5,189 nucleotides of DNA from Thermoleophilia bacterium (GTDB taxonomy: Bacteria > Actinomycetota > Thermoleophilia > Gaiellales > Gaiellaceae): the NCBI GenBank assembly GCA_025935275.1, contig JAICVP010000156.1, positions 1 to 5,189 of the forward strand, written 5' to 3'. Position 1 is the stretch's first letter, and the number at the start of each line of letters is the position of its first letter. The position numbers were made by a program, and so were the translations under genes. Below the pieces are notes generated by a model, which saw only the letters and a program-made list of their open reading frames with translations, ran no database searches and was not told the DNA's origin. Below, in pieces: positions 1-5,189 of this stretch.

Positions 1-1051
1 CGACGACCTCGATCCGGGCCAGCAGCGCCGCCTCGAGGACGAGTTCAAGCTGCGCGTGGTCGACCGCACGCAGCTCATCCTCGACATCTTCGCCCAGCAT
101 GCGACGAGTGCCGAGGGCAAGCTCCAGGTCGAGCTGGCCCAGCTCGAGTACAACCTGCCGCGGATGCGCGGCATGTGGCAGCACCTCGAGCGCCTCGGCG
201 GCGGCATCGGGACACGCGGCCCCGGCGAGTCTCAGCTCGAGACCGACCGCCGGCTGGCGCGGCGCCGGATCGGCCAGCTTCGGCGCCGGCTGAAGGAGCT
301 CGAGCGCCGCCGTGACACCCAGCGCAAGGCCCGGCGCCGGGCGGAGACCCCCCTTGTGGCGCTTGCGGGGTACACCAACGCAGGAAAGTCCACGCTTCTG
401 AACGCGCTCACGGATGCCTCGGTGTCCGTGGACGACCGACTGTTCGAGACCCTCGACCCGACGACTCGCGGCTTTTCCTACCAGGGCCGACCGTACCTCG
501 TCACCGACACCGTCGGCTTCATCCGCCGCCTGCCCCACCAGCTCGTCGAAGGCTTCGCCGCCACGCTGGAGGAGACCCTCACGTCCGACCTCGTCCTCCA
601 CGTCGCCGATGCGTCGGCGTCGGACGAGCGCCTGGACGAGACCATCGCCGCGGTCGAATCGGTGCTTACCGAGATCGGCGGCGCCAAGCTCCCGGTCGAG
701 CTGGTCCTCAACAAGATCGACGCCGTCGACCCGCTGCGCCGCCGCCGCCTCGCCAACCGCTTCCCCGGCGCGCTGCAGGTCTCGGCGCTCAGCGGGGAAG
801 GCCTCGAGGAGCTGAAAACCCGCGTCGCAGAGCGGTTTGCCGAGCGGCTCCGCCCTGTTCGCCTGCTCGTGCCCTACGTAGAGGGGCGCATCCTCGCCGA
901 GCTGTACGAGCTCGGTGCGCCGATCGACGAGCGGCTGGACACTCCCGAGGGGGTCGTGGTCCTTGCCCAGCTGCCGCAACGAGAGGTGCCGCGCTTCGCG
1001 CCCTACCTCGTTGCCGAGCCTGCGGCCAGCGCCAAGGCGCGCGGACGGTGA
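1..1051 (+). CDS. hflX: GTPase HflX, 3' part (5' end outside window)
   Basis: This is the C-terminal ~349 residues of HflX, a TrmE-Era-Obg-class GTPase that binds the 50S subunit and splits stalled or idle 70S ribosomes, often under heat or antibiotic stress. The frame is open from the left edge. Its first visible residues (DDLDPGQQRRLEDEF, then RVVDRTQLILDIFAQHA) belong to the HflX N-terminal domain, so the GTG at 56 is internal and roughly the first hundred residues are missing. The family signature GTRGPGESQLETDRR is followed by an arginine-rich coiled-coil helix. The G domain shows G1 GYTNAGKST (nt 368-394), a switch-I DPTTRGF, G3 DTVGF (506-520), G4 NKID (710-721) and G5 SALSG (782-796). 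All nucleotide-binding motifs are intact. The usual small C-terminal domain, with VEGRILAELYELG, closes the protein. The TGA stop overlaps the dut start as GTGA, implying co-transcription and translational coupling. Confidence 0.96.
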   Translation, partial: DDLDPGQQRRLEDEFKLRVVDRTQLILDIFAQHATSAEGKLQVELAQLEYNLPRMRGMWQHLERLGGGIGTRGPGESQLETDRRLARRRIGQLRRRLKELERRRDTQRKARRRAETPLVALAGYTNAGKSTLLNALTDASVSVDDRLFETLDPTTRGFSYQGRPYLVTDTVGFIRRLPHQLVEGFAATLEETLTSDLVLHVADASASDERLDETIAAVESVLTEIGGAKLPVELVLNKIDAVDPLRRRRLANRFPGALQVSALSGEGLEELKTRVAERFAERLRPVRLLVPYVEGRILAELYELGAPIDERLDTPEGVVVLAQLPQREVPRFAPYLVAEPAASAKARGR

Positions 1052-1485
1052 TCGACCTCGAAATCCAGCGCCTCCGCGACGACGCGCGCGTGCCGGAGCG
1101 AGCGTATGGCGGGGACGCCGGTCTCGACCTCGCCGCCTGCGACAAGGTTCGGCTCGCCCCGGGGGAGCGCGCGCTCGTGGGCACGGGGCTCGCCGTCGCG
1201 ATCCCCGAGGGGTATGCAGGCTTCGTCCAACCGCGGTCGGGCCTGGCGGCCCGGCACGGGATCGCGGTCGTCAACTCGCCCGGCCTGATCGACTCGGGCT
1301 ACCGCGGCGAGATCAAGGTCGTGCTCCTGAACACCGACCGCGAGCGGACGTTCGTCGCCGAGCCGGGGGAGAGGATCGCCCAGCTCGTCGTCTTGCCCGT
1401 TCCTGAGGTCGCCGTCCGCGAGGTGGACGAGCTGCCCGGGAGCGAGCGGGGCGTGCGCGGCTTCGGCTCGTCGCAAACCGCGTGA
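1048..1485 (+). CDS. dut: deoxyuridine 5'-triphosphate nucleotidohydrolase (dUTPase)
   Basis: A 145-residue trimeric-type dUTPase, which hydrolyses dUTP to dUMP and pyrophosphate, keeping uracil out of DNA and feeding dTMP synthesis in the cytosol. All five family motifs are visible in order: motif 1 GGDAGLDL (residues 21-28), motif 2 PRSGLAARHGI (62-72), motif 3 GLIDSGYRGEI (79-89) with the catalytic Asp82 and the uracil-gating Tyr85, motif 4 PGERIAQLVV (106-115), and the mobile C-terminal motif 5 RGVRGFGSS (134-142) with the Phe139 that stacks on the base. Length is normal for the family. The GTG start overlaps the hflX stop by 4 nt (GTGA). The only upstream purine run, AAGG at 1034-1037, is weak, so re-initiation after hflX is the likely mode of translation. 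It is the middle gene of an hflX-dut-Nudix unit. Confidence 0.97.
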   Translation: MIDLEIQRLRDDARVPERAYGGDAGLDLAACDKVRLAPGERALVGTGLAVAIPEGYAGFVQPRSGLAARHGIAVVNSPGLIDSGYRGEIKVVLLNTDRERTFVAEPGERIAQLVVLPVPEVAVREVDELPGSERGVRGFGSSQTA

Positions 1486-1928
1486 TGGAGCCGCGAATCA
1501 GGGTCTCGGCCGTCCTGCGGCGTGAAGGCCGGATCCTCCTCATCCGGCAGGAGAAACCCGGCAAGGAGTACTGGATGCTGCCCGGGGGTGGCGTCGACGC
1601 GGGGGAGACGCTCCTCGAGGCGCTGAAGCGCGAGCTCGCCGAGGAGTGCGGGATCGACGAGGACCTGCCGCTCGAAGGGCCGATCGCAGTGGTCGAGTCG
1701 ATCGCACCGCACGGCACGAAGCACGTCGTCCACATCATCTTCGCCGGCTATCTCGGCGGGCGGTCGCTCGAGGCGGTCACATCGAAGGACGCAGCCGTCC
1801 GCGGCCACCGCCTGTTCGCCGGGGACGAGCTCTCGGACCTGCCCGTGCATCCACCGATCCAGCGATTCCTGGAGCGCTGGGAGCCCGGCGATCCGGTCGT
1901 CTACCTCGGCGCCATGTGGGCGCCCTGA
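1485..1928 (+). CDS. Nudix hydrolase of unknown substrate
   Basis: A 147-residue single-domain Nudix protein that should hydrolyse a nucleoside diphosphate linked to another moiety. The Nudix box is perfect: G35, five residues, E41, seven residues, then REL-x-EE-x-GI (49-57), with E53 and E54 as metal ligands. The preceding WMLPGGGVDAGE is the usual strand-loop leading into the box, and residues 4-22 form the first strands (VSAVLRREGRILLIRQ). Substrate residues outside the box are not diagnostic, so ADP-ribose, oxidised nucleotides or another pyrophosphate are all possible; the position after dut fits nucleotide sanitation but does not prove it. The chosen ATG at 1485 overlaps the dut TGA by 1 nt. 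A GTG directly before it (1482) would give one extra residue and a 4-nt overlap. No ribosome binding site is seen, so coupling to dut is likely. The 3' end overlaps the opposing cyclase gene by 28 nt. Confidence 0.93.
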   Translation: MEPRIRVSAVLRREGRILLIRQEKPGKEYWMLPGGGVDAGETLLEALKRELAEECGIDEDLPLEGPIAVVESIAPHGTKHVVHIIFAGYLGGRSLEAVTSKDAAVRGHRLFAGDELSDLPVHPPIQRFLERWEPGDPVVYLGAMWAP

Positions 1929-2728
1929 GCTACGACGCCGACCACAAAGGCCTCCAGCGGCTCTGACCGGCCCCGAAGATCCAGGCTCCGAGTCTCGAGA
2001 CCGGCCGTGTCCAGGCCCGCCGCCGCGGCGGCCACCTCGGAAACAAGGATCTCGCCGGCGCCGGCGACACCTGCGAGGCGAGCGGCGGTGTTGACGGGAT
2101 CGCCGAGCGCGGTGAAGTCGAGTGCCTCCTCTTCGCCGACCGTGCCGATGTAGGCCTTTCCGAGGTGGACGCCGGCACCGACCGGCAGCCATGCCTCCGC
2201 ATCGTCGTTTCCGGTGCGCTGGAGCAGCTCGAGCGCGGCCTCAATCGCATCGGCCGCGTGATCCTCGCCGGCGAAGCCCGGAATGAAGAGCGCGACGAGC
2301 TCGTCGCCCGCAAACTTGTCCACGATCCCGTTCCGCGAATCGACCGACGCGGCCGCCTCAGCGTAGAAACGCGCCATGAGGCCCCGGAACTGCTCGGCGC
2401 CGACGCGCTCGGCAAGGGCGGTCGAGCCACGGACGTCGGCGAAGAGGAACGTCGCCTCGACCTCCGCTCCGCCCGGCCGTTTCTCGAGCTCGTGGATACA
2501 CCCGCTGCAGATCCGGCGATTGATGCGCGAGGGGCCGAACCCCAGGAACCGCAGGACGTTTCCGGGGCGTCCAAACGGGGTGTCGCACAGCTTGCAACGT
2601 GGATCCGAGGGAATCGCACGACTGATGCGCCGGACCGTCGGGTTCCAGCAGAAGTGCCCGCGCTGCTCCCCGGTCAGGACGCGGCGCCATTCCTCGTCGA
2701 CCGAGATTCTTGACTTTCGCTTGAGCGT
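1901..2728 (-). CDS. class III adenylate cyclase with N-terminal four-Cys zinc-ribbon-like module; start codon non-canonical or lost
   Basis: A soluble nucleotide cyclase of about 275 residues, predicted to make cAMP from ATP. Counting from the ACG at 2728: residues 45-48 CKLC and 74-77 CSGC form a likely zinc ribbon. The catalytic domain starts near 90 with FLFADVRGST (metal Asp98) and continues with DKFAGDE (adenine-recognising Lys138, second metal Asp142). It then shows FTALGDPVNTAARL, with Thr206 at the second base-recognition position as in class IIIb enzymes, transition-state Asn213 and Arg217. All key residues for an adenylate cyclase are present, and no membrane segment is seen. The start is the problem: no in-frame ATG, GTG or TTG exists between the permease stop (2777) and the ATG at 2377. 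Starting at that ATG would lose Asp98 and the zinc module. ACG at 2728 has GGAGG 5 nt upstream, so it is either a rare start or a mutated or miscalled ATG. The gene lies 48 nt behind the permease, in the same frame. The function is clear; the 5' end is uncertain. Confidence 0.82.
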   Translation of the reverse strand, partial: TLKRKSRISVDEEWRRVLTGEQRGHFCWNPTVRRISRAIPSDPRCKLCDTPFGRPGNVLRFLGFGPSRINRRICSGCIHELEKRPGGAEVEATFLFADVRGSTALAERVGAEQFRGLMARFYAEAAASVDSRNGIVDKFAGDELVALFIPGFAGEDHAADAIEAALELLQRTGNDDAEAWLPVGAGVHLGKAYIGTVGEEEALDFTALGDPVNTAARLAGVAGAGEILVSEVAAAAAGLDTAGLETRSLDLRGRSEPLEAFVVGVVAQGAHMAPR

Positions 2729-2733
2729 GCCCG

Positions 2734-2738
2734 CCTCC
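2734..2738 (-). promoter_or_regulatory. Shine-Dalgarno-like GGAGG before the cyclase ACG codon
   Basis: On the minus strand GGAGG runs from 2738 to 2734, then five bases, then ACG at 2728-2726 in frame with the cyclase. This is the only good ribosome binding site in the gap after the permease stop. It argues that translation begins here, at ACG or at an ATG altered by one C/T transition, and not at the internal ATG at 2377. In this GC-rich DNA a five-base match could also occur by chance. Confidence 0.45.
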
Positions 2739-2776
2739 AGCGTTCGCGCCGATGATACGAGAGCGGGTGCTGGAAT

Positions 2777-3727
2777 TCAGGCGCGCTCGGCGCGCGTGCG
2801 GGGATCGAGCGCGTCCCGGAGGCCGTCCGCGATGAAGTTGGCGCACAGGACCAGCGTGGCGATCGCGAGGCTCGGGATGAAGAGGACGAGCGGGTGCAGG
2901 ACGAACGCGGCCCTCCCGTCCTGGGCGATCGAGCCCCAGGAAGCGGTCGGCGGGTTGATCCCGAGACCGATGAAGGAGAGGAACGCCTCGCCCAGGACGA
3001 CGCCCGGCAGGTCGAGGAATGCCGCGATGATGAGCACCCCGAGCGTGTTGGGGAGAAGGTGCCGGGAGAGGATCCTGTACCAGCGCGCGCCGACGGCCCG
3101 GGCTGCGCTGACGTATTCGTTCTGCTTCAGAGTCGTCACCTGGCCTCTGACGATTCGCGCCGTGGTCAGCCAGCTCGCAACCGTCAGCGCCGCCACCATC
3201 GTCCAGAACGTCACCTCGCCGCTGGGGCTGAGAATCTGCGTCGTGATGATGGCGAAGGGCAGATAGGGGAGGCCGTAGAGAGCGTCGAGGAGGCGCATGA
3301 GAACGTCGTCCACGGCCCCCCCGAGGAAGCCGGCGATCGACCCGTAGAGAACGCCGACCGTCATGATCGCGATCGTCCCCGCGATGCCGATGGCGATCGA
3401 GATGCGGCCGCCGACCGCAATGCGGGTGAAGAGATCGCGGCCGAACTTGTCCGTCCCGAAGGGGTGGTCGGGGCTCACGGGGAGGTAGGCGTCCTTGAAG
3501 TTGACGGCGTTCGGGTCGTGGGGGGACACGAACGGCACGACCACGCAGTAGAGGACGATGAGCCCGAAGACGACCGATGCCACCACGGCTGCGCGGTTGT
3601 GCGTGAAGCGGATGAAAGCGTCGCGCCAGAGGCCCGAGCGGCGGAGCGGAGCGCCTGCGGCGGCTACCGAGCTCTCGCCACCCAGTTCTCCTTGGGGAAG
3701 AGCGATTTCTCGGTGGTCGACGGCCAT
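2777..3727 (-). CDS. ABC transporter permease, OppC/DppC family (peptide/nickel type)
   Basis: A 316-residue inner-membrane permease of the OppC/DppC family, normally one half of the channel for di- or oligopeptides, nickel or similar solutes. The OppC N-terminal domain is present: an amphipathic segment and the first membrane helix (about 46-67), then a periplasmic loop with the family motif HPFGTDKFGRD (88-98). Further hydrophobic segments lie near 109-135, 172-190, 230-256 and 275-300. The cytoplasmic EAA loop that docks onto the ATPase reads EYVSAARAVGA (204-214), ending in RHLLPN (222-227). GEAFLSFIGLG (246-256) and the closing DGLRDALDPR (301-310) are typical. ATG at 3727 is chosen; a TTG at 3736 would add three residues, and neither has a clear ribosome binding site. 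No OppB-type partner, ATPase or binding protein occurs in the window. The substrate cannot be read from sequence. The cyclase gene follows on the same strand and may be co-transcribed. Confidence 0.93.
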   Translation of the reverse strand: MAVDHREIALPQGELGGESSVAAAGAPLRRSGLWRDAFIRFTHNRAAVVASVVFGLIVLYCVVVPFVSPHDPNAVNFKDAYLPVSPDHPFGTDKFGRDLFTRIAVGGRISIAIGIAGTIAIMTVGVLYGSIAGFLGGAVDDVLMRLLDALYGLPYLPFAIITTQILSPSGEVTFWTMVAALTVASWLTTARIVRGQVTTLKQNEYVSAARAVGARWYRILSRHLLPNTLGVLIIAAFLDLPGVVLGEAFLSFIGLGINPPTASWGSIAQDGRAAFVLHPLVLFIPSLAIATLVLCANFIADGLRDALDPRTRAERA

Positions 3728-3785
3728 CAGTATCAAAAGACGTTACAGGGCTGACGAAGTTAGACTGATTCCGGAGAAAAGTCCA
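3728..3785. promoter_or_regulatory. divergent intergenic region between permease and CGNR-type regulator
   Basis: Only 58 nt separate the two divergent start codons. By my count it is about 45% GC, clearly lower than the surrounding coding DNA, as expected for a promoter region. Both genes must be driven from here or from inside each other's 5' ends. I see no convincing -35/-10 pair and no good inverted repeat for an operator, so individual sites are not called. A divergent regulator-target arrangement is a reasonable guess. Confidence 0.4.
3773..3776 (+). promoter_or_regulatory. ribosome binding site of the CGNR-type gene
   Basis: GGAG, followed by AAAA, sits nine nucleotides before the GTG at 3786. 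It is what fixes the start of this gene, because the reading frame is open further upstream into the antisense of the permease. Confidence 0.6.
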
Positions 3786-4340
3786 GTGGTCCTTCCTCGC
3801 GAAAGAGATTCGGTCGCCCTCGCCGTCGCCTTGGCGAACACCTGGGACGTCCTCAACGACCCGCCGGAGCATCTGGACGACATTCAGATGCTGCGGCTAA
3901 TCCTCCGCGCCTTCGGCCTGGAGGAGGAGGCGAAGCGCGCGAAGGAGGCAGACCTGGCGCCTCTTCGCGCGATGCGCGACCGGCTGCGCGAAGCCTTCGG
4001 AGCCGACGCAGAGTCGGCCGCGGTCGAAGAGCTGAACGCCCTGGCTCGCGAGTCGGGTGCGATCCCGCAGCTGGAGCGGAAAAACGGGGGGTGGACCTTC
4101 CGCTACGGAATTGGCCGCCGGTCGCTCGTGGACGAGCTCGCAGGCCGGGCGAGCGTGGCCCTCCTCGGGGTGATCGAGGAGGGCGGCTGGCGCCGCTTCG
4201 GCCGCTGCGCCGCCTCGCCCTGCTGCTGCGTGTTCGTGGACCGGTCCCGGAACCGGAGCCGACGCTACTGCTGCCACTGGTGCGCGGACCGCGCCACCCA
4301 GGCGGCCGCCCGCCGACGCCGGAAGACGCAGGCCGCCTAG
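3786..4340 (+). CDS. ABATE/CGNR-type zinc-finger protein, putative transcriptional regulator
   Basis: A 184-residue protein with the layout of the ABATE-CGNR family, proposed stress-related transcription factors, mainly of actinobacteria. The N-terminal part (about 8-125) is the helical ABATE-like region, opening with a degenerate form of the usual LDFxNT strand (ALANTWDVL, 15-23). A basic C-terminal zinc finger covers about 135-180: WRRFGRC, then PCCCVFVDRSRNRSRRYC and WCADR. Likely zinc ligands are Cys141, Cys146, Cys162 and Cys166 (spacing C-x4-C-x15-C-x3-C), followed by an arginine-rich tail suited to nucleic acid binding. The CGNR signature is CADR here (166-169), and there are extra cysteines at 147, 148 and 163. 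The start is GTG at 3786, supported by GGAG nine bases upstream and by family length. It diverges from the permease, which makes that gene and the cyclase behind it candidate targets. Its TAG stop interlocks with the gatD stop. Confidence 0.85.
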   Translation: MVLPRERDSVALAVALANTWDVLNDPPEHLDDIQMLRLILRAFGLEEEAKRAKEADLAPLRAMRDRLREAFGADAESAAVEELNALARESGAIPQLERKNGGWTFRYGIGRRSLVDELAGRASVALLGVIEEGGWRRFGRCAASPCCCVFVDRSRNRSRRYCCHWCADRATQAAARRRRKTQAA

Positions 4341-5086
4341 AAGCGCCCGCCGCGGCTCTTCGCCCGCTCGGCGGAGACGTCCTTCGCGGCGCTTTCGAGC
4401 TCGTCCGGAAGCGGCTCCAGCTCCGGCACCTCGCCGACGCGCCGCGCCAGGGCCCGTGCGATCAGCCAGTCCGCGAGCCAGGCATTCCGCGGCAGGAGCG
4501 GGCCATGCAGGTATGTCCCGACCGCGCCGGCAACCCGACAGCCCTCGAATCCGTCCTTGCCGTTGTTCCCGAACCCCGAGACCACACGTCCGAGCGCTTC
4601 GGCGCCCTCGTCGAGATGGGTGCGGCCGGCATGGTTCTCGAAGCCGGCGAGCGTCTGCGGCCCTCCCGGGTCGAGCTCGCACTCGAGCAGGACGTCTCCG
4701 ATCATCCGCCGCTCGCCCGCGACGGTGTGATGGGGGAGAAGGCCGATCCCCGGAAGCTCCGCGCCCGAGCGGTCGCGGTAGAAGCGGCCGAGCAGCTGGT
4801 AGCCGCCGCACACCGCCAGGAACGCGGCTCCTGCCTCCACGGCCTCGATCAGCGCCGGGCCCTTGGCAGCCAGATCGGGAGCGATCAGCGCCTGCTCGCG
4901 GTCCTGGCCGCCGCCGACATAGTAGAGGTCGTGCTCTCCGGGCCGCACCGGCTCGCCGAGGCCGATCGTCCGGTAGTCGAGCTCGATTCCGCGCCAGGCG
5001 CTTCGACGCTCGAGCACCGCGATGTTGCCCCGGTCAGCGTAGATGTTGAGGTACTCGGGATAGAGGTGACCGACGACGAGCTTCAC
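4337..5086 (-). CDS. gatD: lipid II isoglutaminyl synthase, glutaminase subunit GatD
   Basis: A 249-residue class I glutamine amidotransferase subunit of the MurT/GatD complex. GatD releases ammonia from glutamine; MurT uses it with ATP to amidate the D-glutamate of the lipid II stem peptide to D-isoglutamine, at the cytoplasmic membrane face. The N-terminus HLYPEYLNIYADRGN and the GGGQDREQAL segment (58-67) are characteristic of GatD. The nucleophile is Cys93 in AVCGGYQLLG (91-100), the catalytic His is His194 in GTYLHGP (190-196), and Arg127 matches the substrate-binding arginine region. FENHAGRTH (149-157) and GFGNNG (171-176) are further family blocks. No Glu completes a classical triad, as is known for GatD, which works as a Cys-His dyad. 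Length matches GatD, not the longer CobQ/CobB proteins. The GTG start overlaps the murT stop (GTGA) with a strong ribosome binding site. Confidence 0.95.
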   Translation of the reverse strand: MKLVVGHLYPEYLNIYADRGNIAVLERRSAWRGIELDYRTIGLGEPVRPGEHDLYYVGGGQDREQALIAPDLAAKGPALIEAVEAGAAFLAVCGGYQLLGRFYRDRSGAELPGIGLLPHHTVAGERRMIGDVLLECELDPGGPQTLAGFENHAGRTHLDEGAEALGRVVSGFGNNGKDGFEGCRVAGAVGTYLHGPLLPRNAWLADWLIARALARRVGEVPELEPLPDELESAAKDVSAERAKSRGGRF

Positions 5087-5189
5087 GCGACGGCCTCCTC
5101 CCAGTAGGGGCGCACCAGGCCCTGGTCGGACGCAATCTCGCGCAGGGCGAGCATGGCGGTATAGGTCGGGAGAACGACGAGCTCGCCGC
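5083..5189 (-). CDS. murT: lipid II isoglutaminyl synthase, MurT subunit, C-terminal end only
   Basis: Only the last 34 residues lie in the window; the rest is beyond the right edge. The fragment contains LPTYTAMLALREIAS, the conserved C-terminal end of MurT (TYTAML is a recognisable block), and ends PYWEEAVA before TGA. MurT is the Mur-ligase-like, ATP-using subunit that amidates lipid II with ammonia supplied by GatD. Identification rests on this block and on the directly coupled gatD: the TGA overlaps the gatD GTG by four nucleotides (GTGA). The gatD ribosome binding site is encoded within the final codons of murT, so the two subunits should be made in step. The Mur-ligase core and any zinc ribbon cannot be checked here. 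Confidence 0.88.
   Translation of the reverse strand, partial: GELVVLPTYTAMLALREIASDQGLVRPYWEEAVA
5094..5102 (-). promoter_or_regulatory. strong ribosome binding site of gatD inside murT
   Basis: The minus strand reads GGGAGGAGG from 5102 to 5094, ending seven nucleotides before the gatD GTG. It confirms the GTG start and lies in the Trp-Glu-Glu codons near the end of murT. Two overlapping GGAGG registers make this the best Shine-Dalgarno sequence in the window. Confidence 0.8.

Noticed and set aside
1299..2192. Minus-strand open frame antisense to dut and the Nudix gene
   Set aside because: It covers two genes with perfect family motifs, and its own translation has none.
1901..2377. Cyclase gene starting at the ATG at 2377
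   Set aside because: This start would remove the first metal-binding Asp and the zinc module, both encoded in the same open frame directly upstream.
2688..2690. ATG on the minus strand near the cyclase N-terminus as its start
   Set aside because: It is out of frame with the cyclase and would need a frameshift within the next few dozen codons. The in-frame sequence before it (DEEW) continues smoothly into the rest of the protein.
2777..2779. Permease and cyclase as one fusion protein by read-through of the TGA
   Set aside because: They are in the same frame, but the permease ends at its normal family C-terminus and no recoding signal is visible. The 16 codons after the stop look non-coding, and a Shine-Dalgarno sequence follows.
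2894..3754. Plus-strand open frame antisense to the permease
   Set aside because: The product is a repetitive, highly charged Asp/Glu/Arg sequence without recognisable domains, the antisense image of a hydrophobic membrane protein. It also runs through the divergent promoter gap.
2358..3872. Long minus-strand open frame of about 500 codons running through the permease and the start of the cyclase in another frame
   Set aside because: Its translation is arginine/proline-rich low-complexity sequence with no family motif, while the permease frame in the same DNA carries complete OppC signatures. Long alternative frames are common in very GC-rich DNA.
4337..5086. Cobyric acid synthase (CobQ) glutaminase domain
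   Set aside because: The Cys/His motifs are shared, but the short length, the GGGQDREQA and FENHAGRTH blocks and the coupling to murT identify GatD.
1..5189. tRNA or rRNA genes, CRISPR arrays, insertion sequences, attachment sites
   Set aside because: No spaced direct repeats, terminal inverted repeats, transposase or integrase motifs, or RNA-like cloverleaf segments were seen, and coding genes fill nearly all of the window.

Overview
The window is about 5.2 kb of dense, GC-rich coding DNA from a bacterial chromosome. It holds eight protein genes (two cut by the window edges), no RNA genes, no CRISPR array and no recognisable mobile element. The high GC content, GTG starts, a MurT/GatD pair and a CGNR-type zinc-finger protein suggest a Gram-positive-type high-GC bacterium. 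Actinomycetota is most likely, perhaps a Thermoleophilia-like lineage. That placement is inference from gene content and no marker gene settles it.

Left block, + strand, 1-1928: the 3' part of hflX (ribosome-splitting GTPase), dut (dUTPase) and a Nudix hydrolase are joined by start/stop overlaps of 1-4 nt, so they form one transcription unit. Two of the three act on nucleotide pools or nucleotide-like metabolites; HflX rescues stalled ribosomes. Together they look like a housekeeping and stress-hygiene operon.

Middle block, - strand, 3727-1901: an OppC/DppC-type ABC permease is followed by a soluble class III adenylate cyclase that carries an N-terminal four-cysteine, zinc-ribbon-like module. 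The permease has no partner permease, ATPase or binding protein within the window. The cyclase reading frame is intact, but no ATG, GTG or TTG lies upstream of its catalytic and zinc modules. A Shine-Dalgarno-like GGAGG stands 5 nt before an ACG codon, which is the best candidate start or a lost ATG. The cyclase tail overlaps the Nudix tail convergently by 28 nt.

Right block: an ABATE/CGNR-type putative transcription factor (+, 3786-4340) diverges from the permease across a 58-nt, comparatively AT-rich gap (about 45% GC) that must hold both promoters. Its TAG stop shares a CTAG palindrome with the TAG stop of gatD on the other strand. gatD (-, 5086-4337) and the end of murT (-, beyond the edge to 5083) encode the lipid II isoglutaminyl synthase, coupled by a GTGA overlap and a strong ribosome binding site.

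Most of this is conventional chromosome. The points worth a second look are the cyclase with its missing start, the isolated permease between cyclase and divergent regulator, and the altered CGNR signature. No new multi-gene system is clearly visible.
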